From contig CATMOC010000170.1 of assembly GCA_950071955.1 (NCBI GenBank), positions 1 through 7,456 on the forward strand: a stretch of 7,456 bases of DNA, read 5' to 3'. A program made the translations under genes and the position numbers. Under the pieces are notes generated by a model. It worked only from the letters and a program-made list of their open reading frames with translations, was not told the origin of the DNA and ran no database searches. The first letter of the stretch is position 1. The number at the start of each line of letters is the position of its first letter. The DNA is from an uncultured Mesorhizobium sp. (GTDB lineage: Bacteria > Pseudomonadota > Alphaproteobacteria > Rhizobiales > Rhizobiaceae). Shown one piece after another: positions 1 through 6,852 of this stretch.

Positions 1-128
1 GGGCGCCGGACCCGCGGATCAGCCACCTGATGGAGCGTGCCGACCGACCTACGGTCGTCCGGCCGGCCGCGACCCGCCTGCAAGCCCCATGGCGGCGTAC
101 GGCCGCCAACCGGCGGGGCCGCGCTTGA
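1..128 (+). CDS. C-terminal end of an unidentified upstream gene (partial)
   Basis: Reading from base 3, the frame is open for 41 codons and ends at TGA 126-128. It starts outside the window. About five codons in six end in G or C, as in the recognisable genes here, and the competing frame (the upward extension of the EAL gene) has more A/T-ending codons. The peptide begins APDPRISHLMERADRPTVV and finishes in an arginine-rich tail, with no motif I recognise. Its stop overlaps the TTG at 125-127 that could start the EAL gene, an arrangement typical of translationally coupled genes. The call rests on codon bias and this overlap only; the stretch could instead be non-coding leader. Confidence 0.4.
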   Translation, partial: APDPRISHLMERADRPTVVRPAATRLQAPWRRTAANRRGRA

Positions 129-943
129 GCAGCGAGCTTGCAATTCATGTCGACGAGGTCGGGATCGTCTTCGGGCGTCACCGCGAATTCTTGCTCAAGA
201 GCAGCTATCAGCTTCTCTTTCGCGTGGGTGGGGATTCGCTGGTGCCCTTCGCGTGCGAGGCCCTGGCGATCGCCTTCACGCGGGGCCGGGCCGTTCCAGC
301 CCAGCAACTCTTCGCACGCGTGGAGCCGGCGCGTCGGGAAGCGCTGGAGCAGGTCTGCCGCATGCTGCACTTCCGGAACTATGGCAACATCGGCATTCCC
401 GGCCTGGAGTTCTTCTTCAACGTCGACCCGGGCGTGCCGCTGCCCGATCCCGGGCACATCGAGTGGCTGGTGCGCGAGACGCTTCCCGATCCGTCGCTGG
501 CGGTCTGCGAGATCACGGAAGGCGCGGGCGCCAGTAGCGAGCGGGTAGGCGCATTCGCAGAAGACCTGAAGCGCATCGGGGTGAGACTCGCCGTCGACGA
601 TTTCGGCGCAGGCGAATCGACGCTGGATCGGGTCCGCCTGATCGAGCCGGACACCGTCAAGATCGACGCCGGCTGGTTCCGAGCCGCCGCCCGGAATCCG
701 GAATCGTCCGCCCTGCTGCCGGATCTCTTCGCCGGATTCCGGGGACTGGGATGCCAGGTGCTCGTCGAGGGTATCGAGACCTCGGCGGACCTTGCAGCCG
801 CGCTCGCCGCCGGCGCGGACTTTCTTCAAGGCTACTATCTCGCGCGTCCGGCGCTCGCCGGCACCATCTTCGACGACACGCCACTTGGCATCGGCGTTCT
901 GCTCGACGAAAACGTTCAGCGGGTCGCAGCGAACAGCCGCTGA
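125..943 (+). CDS. EAL-domain protein, probable cyclic-di-GMP phosphodiesterase
   Basis: EAL domains hydrolyse cyclic di-GMP to linear pGpG. This 272-residue protein is almost entirely one EAL domain, with no sensory, GGDEF or membrane segment visible, so it is probably cytoplasmic. Counting from the TTG at 125, the expected metal and catalytic positions are present: E45 of the EAL motif, N99 (FFNVDP), E129 and E132 (CEITE), D158-D159 (DDFGAG), K179 (VKID), E215 (VEGIET) and Q235 (FLQGYY). The arginine that normally ends the ExLxR motif is replaced by I49, so activity could be altered. Start choice: TTG 125 overlaps the upstream stop and has a G-rich stretch (112-118) six bases before it. ATG 89 would add 12 residues but has no visible ribosome site. 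The frame stays open to the window edge, so a longer fused N-terminus is not excluded. The family call is firm; the activity is inferred. Confidence 0.88.
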   Translation: MSSELAIHVDEVGIVFGRHREFLLKSSYQLLFRVGGDSLVPFACEALAIAFTRGRAVPAQQLFARVEPARREALEQVCRMLHFRNYGNIGIPGLEFFFNVDPGVPLPDPGHIEWLVRETLPDPSLAVCEITEGAGASSERVGAFAEDLKRIGVRLAVDDFGAGESTLDRVRLIEPDTVKIDAGWFRAAARNPESSALLPDLFAGFRGLGCQVLVEGIETSADLAAALAAGADFLQGYYLARPALAGTIFDDTPLGIGVLLDENVQRVAANSR

Positions 944-961
944 CGGACGAACGCTGCGAGC

Positions 962-1867
962 TCAGCTCCCGGAACCCGCCAGCGAGATCCCGTTCAAGCC
1001 GGCGATGACGTCCGAAAGCATGGGAACGTAATCCTCTGCGTGCCCGGTGCCGACCGCGAGCGCGAAGGAGTTCCGCGCGGCGGCGCCCATCGGATTGGAC
1101 GAGCCTGTGGCGTTCGCGAAGGCGGAGAGATAGCTCAGGTCCTTGAGCGCGTTGCCGAGGGTGAACTTGTGCGCGTCGCGGTCGCGCTCCAGCACGTACT
1201 TGAAGAAGGTCTGGTAGAAGCCGCAATCCATCCGGCCGCCGCTGATGACGCTGTCAAAGACCTGCGGCGTGAGGCCAGCCTTCGCGCCCAGCGCGAGAGC
1301 CTCCGAATAGATTGCGGCGTAGCCCAGGGAAATGAAGTTGTTGAGGAGCTTCATCGTGTGCCCGCTGCCCGCCGGGCCGGTATGGACGATCTTCTGTGCG
1401 AAGGTTTCGAGCACGGGACGGACCCGCTCGAAATGCTCCATCTCGCCACCGGCCATGACGTCCAGCGTTCCGGCCTGCGCTTCCTTGGGCGTGCGCGAAA
1501 GCGGCGCGTCGACCAGCGCCATGCCCTTGCCGGCGAGTTCGGCAGCGAGGCGGATGGTGGAGGAGGGGTCGGAGGTCGAGCAGTCGCAGACCAGGATCGG
1601 CCTGCCGGCCCTGACGAGCCCGTCGGGTCCGTTGACGATTGCCTCGACCTGGGCGCTTCCGGTCACGCACAGCACGACGATGTCGCATTTTTCCGCGAGT
1701 TCGCGGGCGGACGCGGCTTCCTGCGCGCCGCGCGCCCTGAGGTCTTCGGCCGCCTCGCGCCGGCGGTGCGCCAGGATCGTGAGCGGAAAACCCTTTTCCA
1801 GGATGTTCTTCGCCATTCCGTGGCCCATGAGTCCCACGCCGACGAACCCGACCGATACCTTCTCCAT
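962..1867 (-). CDS. NAD(P)-dependent beta-hydroxyacid dehydrogenase (3-hydroxyisobutyrate dehydrogenase family)
   Basis: This 301-residue protein has the normal length and order of the family, which reversibly oxidises small beta-hydroxyacids to semialdehydes. The N-terminal Rossmann fold carries GVGLMGHGMAKN (residues 10-21). The substrate loop is DAPLSRTPKEA (120-130), the catalytic lysine is K173 in GHTMKLLNN, and the second conserved lysine is K242 in LKDLSYL. Arginines at 35-37 after the second strand would suit NADP(H), but this is only suggestive. The loop departs from the usual DAPVSGG by having R125-T126, which resembles the GRT stretch of sulfolactaldehyde reductase YihU. The substrate is therefore open, and I give no gene symbol. 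The start is well supported: GAGGAG (plus-strand 1874-1879) lies six bases upstream. The gene converges on the EAL gene with 18 bases between stops, and its upstream neighbour is insulated by a terminator, so it is probably transcribed alone. Confidence 0.93.
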   Translation of the reverse strand: MEKVSVGFVGVGLMGHGMAKNILEKGFPLTILAHRRREAAEDLRARGAQEAASARELAEKCDIVVLCVTGSAQVEAIVNGPDGLVRAGRPILVCDCSTSDPSSTIRLAAELAGKGMALVDAPLSRTPKEAQAGTLDVMAGGEMEHFERVRPVLETFAQKIVHTGPAGSGHTMKLLNNFISLGYAAIYSEALALGAKAGLTPQVFDSVISGGRMDCGFYQTFFKYVLERDRDAHKFTLGNALKDLSYLSAFANATGSSNPMGAAARNSFALAVGTGHAEDYVPMLSDVIAGLNGISLAGSGS

Positions 1868-1895
1868 CGTTCACTCCTCTCCGTACAATTCCAGA

Positions 1896-1925
1896 AGGAT
1901 AGGAGCTTTGCGAGCCGCTTGTCAT
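1896..1925 (-). promoter_or_regulatory. Candidate sigma-70-type promoter for the dehydrogenase gene
   Basis: Read on the minus strand, ATGACA (plus-strand 1920-1925, five of six matches to TTGACA) is followed after 18 bases by TATCCT (1896-1901, four of six matches to TATAAT). Initiation about seven bases further on would give a short leader of about 20 bases carrying the GAGGAG ribosome site. It lies between the csp terminator and the gene, where a promoter is needed. The match was made by eye. Confidence 0.35.
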
Positions 1926-1971
1926 CCACCGAACAACCGGAGGGCGGAGAAAACAGGGGGGAACGGACATG

Positions 1972-1997
1972 AAAAAGGCGGGGACCGGCCCCGCCTT
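1972..1997 (-). terminator. Rho-independent terminator of the cold-shock gene
   Basis: A nine-base-pair perfect stem, AAGGCGGGG (1975-1983) with CCCCGCCTT (1989-1997), encloses a five-base loop. On the minus strand the stem runs into five consecutive T residues, so it terminates leftward transcription from the csp gene, about 95 bases past that gene's stop. On the plus strand the following sequence is TTCGATTTCG, a poor U-tract, so it is mainly a minus-strand terminator. It keeps csp transcription out of the downstream dehydrogenase. Confidence 0.82.
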
Positions 1998-2091
1998 CGA
2001 TTTCGTGACGGCCCGGCGCACTGGTCGCGCTACCGGTCCATCTTAGGGTTACGCTGCGATCCCAGCCCGAAGGCCGGACGCGCGTTCGAAC

Positions 2092-2304
2092 TCAAGCCGC
2101 CTTGCTGAGGCTTCCCGCGGCCGACTTGCCGGTGCGGCGGTCCTGCTCGACCTCGAAATTGATCTTCTGACCTTCGACGAGGTTCGACATGCCTGCGCGC
2201 TCGACGGCGGAAATGTGGACGAAAACGTCCTGGCCGCCATTGTCAGGCTGGATGAAACCGAAACCCTTGGTCGCGTTGAACCATTTCACAGTGCCAGTTG
2301 CCAT
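2092..2304 (-). CDS. Cold-shock domain protein (CspA family)
   Basis: This 70-residue protein is a single cold-shock domain, the usual size for this family of cytoplasmic single-stranded nucleic-acid-binding RNA chaperones. It starts [13 protein letters not shown]1 is KGFGFI (residues 13-18) and RNP2 is DVFVHI (26-31), followed by [17 protein letters not shown], typical of rhizobial Csp proteins. The start is fixed by homology and by an AAGGA ribosome site (plus-strand 2313-2317) eight bases upstream. The frame stays open for 56 further codons upstream to an ATG, but that extension has no similarity to the family. The gene has its own terminator and a leader hairpin and is probably monocistronic. 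Csp genes of this kind are often temperature- or growth-phase-controlled through their leaders; which paralogue this is, and whether it is cold-inducible, cannot be told here. Confidence 0.95.
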   Translation of the reverse strand: MATGTVKWFNATKGFGFIQPDNGGQDVFVHISAVERAGMSNLVEGQKINFEVEQDRRTGKSAAGSLSKAA

Positions 2305-2335
2305 TTGGATGTTCCTTGCGTTTGCAACTTCGCTT

Positions 2336-2356
2336 GGCCGGCATGAATGCGCGGCC
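2336..2356 (-). promoter_or_regulatory. Hairpin in the leader of the cold-shock gene
   Basis: On the minus strand the sequence GGCCG-C-GCA-TTCA-TGC-CGGCC can fold into a stem of five plus three base pairs with one bulged C and a four-base loop. It ends about 30 bases before the csp start codon and about 20 before the AAGGA site, so it would lie in the mRNA leader if transcription starts further upstream. Csp leaders are known to be structured and temperature-responsive, but a role for this hairpin is inference. Confidence 0.4.
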
Positions 2357-2507
2357 GGTGGTATCGAGATTTTGGAGATAGATACGAGCAAACGCGAAGA
2401 TCGCGGACAGCCAGATCGATCGGCCGAAAATATCAACGCCGCAAAAATAACCCCGCTGCGTCCGGAATGCAAGACGGTCCCATGGGCGAACCGTCATGGT
2501 CGCATTC

Positions 2508-3197
2508 TCAGCCCGTTGCCGCCGAAATGAGCCGCCGCGCGAGGTCGGGCGTAAGTTCGCCGAAATCCGCGATGACGACCGATGGGCCAAGGTCGTGGAC
2601 GCGAACGTCGCTGTAGCCGAACGCGACTGCGATTACCGGGATTCCGGCGGCCCGGGCGGTATCCACGTCGGTGCGGGAATCTCCCACCATCACCGAGCGG
2701 GCGGGATCGCCGTGCGCCCGCAGGATTGTTTCCACGAGGTGGCGGGGATCGGGCTTGCGGAAGGTAAAGGCGTCAGCGCCGCAGATCGCCGCGAAATGTC
2801 GCGTCAGACCGAGGGCCGCGAGCAGCCGGTCGGAATAGTCCTGGGGCTTGTTGGTGCAGACTGCCAGGCGGAATCCGGCGTCCGCCAGCCGTTCGAGTGA
2901 CTCCACGGCGCCCGGGAACGGACGCGAAATGCCCGGAATGCTGCCGGAATAGTGGTCGAGGAACCCCTTCACCAGCGCATCCAGGAGACCTGGTGAAAGC
3001 GCGAGCCGCTCGGCGGCGTAGACGCGCTCGATCATCGCGCGTCCGCCGTGGCCGGCGTATGGCCTGAGCCAGGACGGATCGACCCGGCGCATCCCCTGAG
3101 CGGCGAGGGCATGATTCAGGCTCGCGATCAGGTCGTCGGCCGTGTCGACGAGCGTGCCGTCGAGGTCGAACACGATCGTCGGCGACTTTTCGTCCAT
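2508..3197 (-). CDS. gph: Phosphoglycolate phosphatase-type HAD hydrolase
   Basis: This 229-residue protein matches Gph, which dephosphorylates 2-phosphoglycolate (from DNA repair or Rubisco oxygenation) to glycolate. The HAD motifs are complete: the nucleophile and acid D11/D13 in [11 protein letters not shown]115 in CTNKP, K148 in FRKPDP, and D173/D177 in [15 protein letters not shown] helical cap fills roughly residues 18-85, as in the C1-capped Gph subgroup. The start at plus-strand 3197 places DLDGT about ten residues in, as usual, with GAGG (plus-strand 3204-3207) six bases upstream. An ATG at 3335 would add 46 residues unlike the family. It is divergent from rpiA across 171 bases. Some HADs of this subgroup act on other phosphates, so the family is certain and the exact substrate likely. 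Confidence 0.88.
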   Translation of the reverse strand: MDEKSPTIVFDLDGTLVDTADDLIASLNHALAAQGMRRVDPSWLRPYAGHGGRAMIERVYAAERLALSPGLLDALVKGFLDHYSGSIPGISRPFPGAVESLERLADAGFRLAVCTNKPQDYSDRLLAALGLTRHFAAICGADAFTFRKPDPRHLVETILRAHGDPARSVMVGDSRTDVDTARAAGIPVIAVAFGYSDVRVHDLGPSVVIADFGELTPDLARRLISAATG

Positions 3198-3368
3198 GCA
3201 TGTCCTCGCCAGGAAAATTCCAGGCAGCGGATACGCCGAGTGGAGGTGCCCGGCAAGGTGCGGCCGCCCGGTCCGGACCAGAAAGCCTTTGCCGCAATGG
3301 CCAGAAATGATAGGAGCACGCGCGGGGGAAACCAAATTCTTGCACTGGGGGAGGCTGCATTCTCGCCA
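3198..3368. promoter_or_regulatory. Divergent intergenic region between gph and rpiA
   Basis: This gap must hold the promoters of both genes unless they are read from further away. For gph, TTGCCG (plus-strand 3251-3256) and TATCCG (3228-3233), both read on the minus strand, are 17 bases apart and would give a leader of about 20 bases. For rpiA, TTGCCG (3289-3294) with TAGGAG (3311-3316), 16 bases apart, is weaker. A ten-base perfect palindrome, GGTCCGGACC (3270-3279), lies between the two candidates and could be an operator or chance in GC-rich DNA. All are matches by eye. Confidence 0.3.
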
Positions 3369-4067
3369 ATGGATGCTCGACTATTGAAAATGGAAGCCGC
3401 GCGCGCCGCGCTCGCCCATGTCGGGCCGGGCATGGTGATCGGCATAGGCACGGGCTCCACGGCAGAGGAGTTCATCCGGCTGCTCGCAGCCGCGGTTGCC
3501 GACGGGATGCCGGTGACGGGTGTTGCGACGTCGGAGCGTACCGCGATCATGTGTCGCGAGCTCGGGATACCGCTGACGACCCTTGACGACTATCCGCATC
3601 TGGCCCTGACGGTCGACGGAGCCGACGAGATCGACCCGCAGCTTCGCCTGATCAAGGGCGGCGGTGGAGCGCTCCTGCGCGAGAAGATCGTGGCGGCAGC
3701 TTCGGATTCCATGATCGTCATTGCCGACGAGACGAAGCTGGTCGACGGCCTCGGACGGTTCCCGCTGCCCATCGAGGTGAACCGGTTCGGTCTGGCCGCC
3801 ACCCAAAGGGCGGTCGCCGAGGCGTCGGGGAAGCTGGGGCTCACCGGCCGCATAGCGCTACGGATGGCCGACGAATCGCCTTTCCTCACCGACGGCGGGC
3901 ACTACGTTCTCGATGCATCATTTGGCCTCATTCACGATCCAAGAGCGCTTTCCGACGCTCTCCACGCCATCCCCGGCGTCGTCGAGCACGGCATGTTTCT
4001 CGATTTCGCGGATGTCGCGATCATCGCCGGGAAGTCCGGCGTCAAGACCATCAGAGTTACCCGATAG
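3369..4067 (+). CDS. rpiA: Ribose-5-phosphate isomerase A
   Basis: RpiA interconverts ribose 5-phosphate and ribulose 5-phosphate in the non-oxidative pentose phosphate pathway, in the cytoplasm. The 232-residue product has the phosphate-binding GTGSTA (residues 27-32), TSERT (54-58), DGADEID (83-89), KGGGGA (96-101) and REK (104-106). D83, D86, K96 and E105 match the E. coli catalytic residues D81, D84, K94 and E103 with a constant offset of two. The start MDARLLK agrees with rhizobial RpiA proteins. The best purine-rich ribosome site, GGGGGAGG (3347-3354), lies 14 bases upstream, further than usual, so translation may be weak or the site not the one used. An in-frame ATG at 3297 would add 24 residues without similarity. 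The DUF2059 gene follows after 18 bases, probably in one transcript ending at 4664-4691. Confidence 0.97.
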   Translation: MDARLLKMEAARAALAHVGPGMVIGIGTGSTAEEFIRLLAAAVADGMPVTGVATSERTAIMCRELGIPLTTLDDYPHLALTVDGADEIDPQLRLIKGGGGALLREKIVAAASDSMIVIADETKLVDGLGRFPLPIEVNRFGLAATQRAVAEASGKLGLTGRIALRMADESPFLTDGGHYVLDASFGLIHDPRALSDALHAIPGVVEHGMFLDFADVAIIAGKSGVKTIRVTR

Positions 4068-4085
4068 ACAGGGAGTTTCTTACCC

Positions 4086-4643
4086 ATGATCCTCACGCAA
4101 TCCGCACGACGCCTCGCGACAGCGGTCGCAGCGGCGGCGTTTCTTGCCGGCGCCGCACCCGCATTCGCTCAGGACGTTTCGGACAGCCACCTGAAGGCCG
4201 CCCGCGGCGCGCTCGACGCGCTGGAGGCGACGCAGCAGTACGATTTGATCCTACCGTTTGCCGCAAGGGCCTTGAAGGAAGAACTCATCCGAAAGGATCC
4301 CAACCTTCAGGACGTGATCATCGCGACCGTCGACCAGAAGGCGCTCGAACTGGCCAGCCGCCGCGGCGACCTCGAGCGCGAGGCTGCGCTCGCCTACGCG
4401 CGCAACTTCGACGAGGCGCAGCTCAAGGCGATCGCGGAGTTCTACAGTTCCGAGGCGGGCAAGGCACTGATCGAGAAAGGTCCCGCCGTCATCCGCGATC
4501 TCGACAAGGCGGCCGAGATCTGGCAGCGCGGCCTGGCCCGCGACCTCGCCGCCGCAGTCGCCCAGGAGCTGCAGGTCAAGGCGCCCCAGTCGGCGGCGAC
4601 GCCCGGCCAGCCGGGTGCGACCGAGGCGGCACCGGCACAGTAG
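4086..4643 (+). CDS. Exported DUF2059-family protein
   Basis: This 185-residue protein has a clear Sec-type signal peptide: two arginines at 8-9, a hydrophobic run at 10-24 rich in alanine, and a likely signal peptidase I site after AFA (residue 28). The mature protein should be periplasmic. It is mostly predicted helix and contains the DUF2059 hallmark around residues 105-135, with FDEAQLKAIAEFYSSEAGKA followed by a proline and a charged helix. The family has no established biochemical role. The last 20 or so residues are a low-complexity Ala/Pro/Gln/Thr tail. A GGGAG ribosome site (4071-4075) lies ten bases before the ATG. It sits 18 bases after rpiA and directly before a strong terminator, so it is the last gene of that transcript. 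The link to rpiA may be positional only. Confidence 0.88.
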   Translation: MILTQSARRLATAVAAAAFLAGAAPAFAQDVSDSHLKAARGALDALEATQQYDLILPFAARALKEELIRKDPNLQDVIIATVDQKALELASRRGDLEREAALAYARNFDEAQLKAIAEFYSSEAGKALIEKGPAVIRDLDKAAEIWQRGLARDLAAAVAQELQVKAPQSAATPGQPGATEAAPAQ

Positions 4644-4663
4644 GGCGCGGACGCATTCTTCGG

Positions 4664-4691
4664 AAAAGCCCGGTCGCGCCGGGCTTTTTTT
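4664..4691 (+). terminator. Rho-independent terminator after rpiA-DUF2059
   Basis: AGCCCGG (4667-4673) and CCGGGCT (4679-4685) form a seven-base-pair perfect stem around TCGCG. The stem is flanked by AAAA upstream, which can extend the pairing, and a run of seven T residues downstream (4685-4691). It lies about 20 bases past the DUF2059 stop and separates that unit from gor. The A-run on the left also gives a short U-tract on the other strand, but no leftward gene needs it. Confidence 0.88.
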
Positions 4692-4811
4692 CCTTCTAGA
4701 GGGGCAGAACCGAAACGGGGCGGCGTTTCATCCACCGCCTCCATCCGTTAAGACTTGGGCCACGACTGTCTGGAGTGCCGCGGTCGAGACCGAGCGAGGC
4801 AAGGAAGCGAC

Positions 4812-6203
4812 ATGGCGAATTTCGACTACGACCTGTTCGTGATCGGCGGCGGCTCGGGCGGCGTACGTGCGGGCCGGATGACCGCGTCGCTCGGAAAGAA
4901 GGTCGCGATTGCCGAGGAGTTTCGTTACGGCGGCACGTGCGTGATCCGCGGCTGCGTGCCGAAGAAGCTGTTCGTCTACGCATCGCAGTTTCCGGAGCAT
5001 TTCGAGGATGCGGCCGGCTACGGCTGGACGGTCCCCGAGGCGTCGTTCGACTGGAAGACGCTGATCGCCAACAAGGACCGCGAAATCGCCCGGCTGGAGG
5101 GTCTCTACCGCAAGGGGCTCGAGAACGCCGGTGCCGAGGTCTTCGACACCCGCGCCGAACTCGTCGACGCCCACACGGTTCGCCTCGTGGCCGAGGACCG
5201 GACCGTCACGGCAGACCGGATCCTGATCGCCACGGGCGGCCGCCCCAACCCGCATGCGGCGCTTCCCGGCCATGAACTGTGCATCTCGTCCAATGAGGCC
5301 TTCCACCTCGAAGAACTGCCGAAATCGATCGTTATCGCCGGCGGCGGCTATATTGCGGTGGAATTCGCCAACATCTTCCATGGCCTGGGCGTCGAGACGA
5401 CGCTGGTATACCGCGGCCGCGAGATCCTCGGACGCTTCGACATGGACCTGCGGCGGACGCTGCACGAGACCATGGAGAAGAAGGGTATCCGCATCCTGTG
5501 CCACACGATCTTCGACAGGATCCAAAAACGCGGGGATGGCCGCCTCGACGCGCATCTGTCCGACGGGCAGATGCTGACGACCGACCAGGTGATGCTGGCA
5601 CTCGGACGTCAGCCGAACACCGAGGGGCTCGGGCTTGAGGCGGCCGGTGTCGCGATCGGTCCCAAGGGCGAGATCATCGTCGACGAGTTCTCGCGGACCA
5701 ACGTCGAAAACATTTTCGCCGTCGGCGACGTCACCGAACGCGTGGCGCTGACCCCGGTCGCCATCCACGAGGCGATGTGCTTCGTCGAGACCGCCTTCAA
5801 GGACAACCCGACAAGCCCCGACCACGACGAGGTAGCGACGGCCGTCTTCTCGCAGCCGGAAATCGGGACGGTCGGGCTTTCCGAGGACGACGCGGCCAGG
5901 AAGTTCGAGAAGGTGGACGTCTACAAGGCTTCGTTCCGGCCGATGCGTCACACGCTTGCCGGTCGAAACGAGAAGATGCTGGTCAAGCTGGTGGTCGACG
6001 GCATCTCGAAGCGCGTGCTGGGCGCGCACATTCTCGGCCCGGACGCGGGCGAGATGGCCCAACTGCTCGGCATCGCGGTCAAGGCGCGCCTCACCAAACC
6101 GGACTTCGACCGAACAATGGCTGTACATCCGAGCGCGGCGGAAGAACTCGTCACCATGTACCAGCGAAGCTACCGGGTCGAGAACGGCGAACGGGTCGAC
6201 TGA
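4812..6203 (+). CDS. gor: Glutathione reductase (NADPH)
   Basis: Gor reduces glutathione disulfide to two glutathione molecules using NADPH and FAD in the cytoplasm. The 463-residue product carries the FAD-binding GGGSGG (residues 12-17), the redox-active disulfide C43/C48 in GGTCVIRGCVPKK, and a second dinucleotide fold, GGGYIAVEFA, near 175-185. Arginines R201, R203 and R208 follow the next strand, in the region where glutathione reductases bind the NADPH 2'-phosphate. FAVGDV near residue 300 is the second FAD motif. The C-terminal HPSAAEE gives the H439/E444 acid-base pair. VIRGCVPKK and the arginines separate it from dihydrolipoamide dehydrogenase. The start MANFDYD has AAGGA (4801-4805) seven bases upstream; an in-frame ATG at 4755 would add 19 residues without family support. 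The cyclotransferase-like gene follows after four bases. Confidence 0.97.
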   Translation: MANFDYDLFVIGGGSGGVRAGRMTASLGKKVAIAEEFRYGGTCVIRGCVPKKLFVYASQFPEHFEDAAGYGWTVPEASFDWKTLIANKDREIARLEGLYRKGLENAGAEVFDTRAELVDAHTVRLVAEDRTVTADRILIATGGRPNPHAALPGHELCISSNEAFHLEELPKSIVIAGGGYIAVEFANIFHGLGVETTLVYRGREILGRFDMDLRRTLHETMEKKGIRILCHTIFDRIQKRGDGRLDAHLSDGQMLTTDQVMLALGRQPNTEGLGLEAAGVAIGPKGEIIVDEFSRTNVENIFAVGDVTERVALTPVAIHEAMCFVETAFKDNPTSPDHDEVATAVFSQPEIGTVGLSEDDAARKFEKVDVYKASFRPMRHTLAGRNEKMLVKLVVDGISKRVLGAHILGPDAGEMAQLLGIAVKARLTKPDFDRTMAVHPSAAEELVTMYQRSYRVENGERVD

Positions 6204-6207
6204 CCGC

Positions 6208-6852
6208 ATGCATGCGCCGCCCGACTTGTCGGAACTTGCACGGGCGGGCAAGCTCGTCGCCTATTTCGGCTACGGCTCGCTGGTGAACCGCGCGACGCAT
6301 CGAACCGAAATCGTCCATGCAATGCCGGCCCGGCTGCGCGGATGGCGCAGGATCTGGCGCCCGCGCCCGGATATGCCGGGTTTCCCAGCCGCGCTTCTCA
6401 GCATTCGCCGCAATTCCGGCGCGGTCTGCGACGGGCTGCTCGTCTTCGACAGGGTGGAAAACCTCGCGGCCGTCGACGAGAGGGAGGCGCGCTACCGCCG
6501 CCTGCCGGTCGCAATCGAGACGCTCGAGACCCTCGAGCCGGTTCCACACGACGTGCCGGTCTACGTCTACGAGGCCGATCCCGACATTCCGCATCATCCC
6601 GAACCGCCGAAGATCCTGCGGTCCTACCTCGATGCCGTTCTCCAGGGCTTCCTGGCCGAACATGGCAAAGAGGGCGTGCGACGCTTCATCGAGGAGACCG
6701 AGGGTTTCGACACGCCCGTCCATGATGACAGCCACGCGCCGCTTTATCCCCGGGCAGTGGAGTTGAACAGCCACGAGCGGACCTTGTTCGAGGCGGCGTT
6801 GGAGATGCGGGCGGTCATTGGTCTATCTGGCCCGCATTCGTCAGAGGCGTGA
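6208..6852 (+). CDS. Gamma-glutamylcyclotransferase-family protein
   Basis: The family releases 5-oxoproline from gamma-glutamyl substrates such as glutathione or gamma-glutamyl amino acids. The 214-residue protein begins with YFGYGSLVN (residues 19-27), the family's substrate-binding loop. E93 in AVDEREARYRRLPV is the likely catalytic glutamate. Later features fit the fold: VYVYEAD near 115, SYLDAVLQG near 138, and a C-terminal LYPRAVEL followed by a glutamate-containing helix. No signal peptide is present, so it should be cytoplasmic. The start is four bases after the gor stop with only a weak ribosome site, suggesting translation coupled to gor. Linking a cyclotransferase with glutathione reductase suggests a role in glutathione turnover, but the substrate is inferred. 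The protein is not an exact ChaC type, and a related AIG2-like function is possible. Confidence 0.82.
   Translation: MHAPPDLSELARAGKLVAYFGYGSLVNRATHRTEIVHAMPARLRGWRRIWRPRPDMPGFPAALLSIRRNSGAVCDGLLVFDRVENLAAVDEREARYRRLPVAIETLETLEPVPHDVPVYVYEADPDIPHHPEPPKILRSYLDAVLQGFLAEHGKEGVRRFIEETEGFDTPVHDDSHAPLYPRAVELNSHERTLFEAALEMRAVIGLSGPHSSEA

Noticed and set aside
944..961. A bidirectional terminator between the convergent EAL and dehydrogenase genes
   Set aside because: The 18-base gap has no usable stem or T-run; termination must occur within the opposing genes or by another mechanism.
1040..1972. A 310-codon plus-strand open frame opposite the dehydrogenase
   Set aside because: The minus-strand gene has complete family motifs and a strong ribosome site, so the opposite frame is a compositional shadow.
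2305..2472. A 56-residue N-terminal extension of the cold-shock protein
   Set aside because: The extension does not resemble the family, and the internal ATG has a well-spaced AAGGA site and yields the standard 70-residue protein.
2473..2495. Inverted repeat GACGGT/ACCGTC just past the gph stop as a terminator
   Set aside because: The stem has only six pairs, the loop is 11 bases, and there is no T-run on the gph strand, so it does not qualify as a Rho-independent terminator.
3048..3368. A 107-residue N-terminal extension of RpiA
   Set aside because: It runs antisense through the gph start, and conserved RpiA sequence begins only at MDAR.
4728..6251. A 507-codon open frame on the minus strand across the whole gor gene
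   Set aside because: It mirrors gor in GC-rich DNA. The plus strand has every glutathione reductase motif and a good ribosome site, while the minus product shows no recognisable domain.
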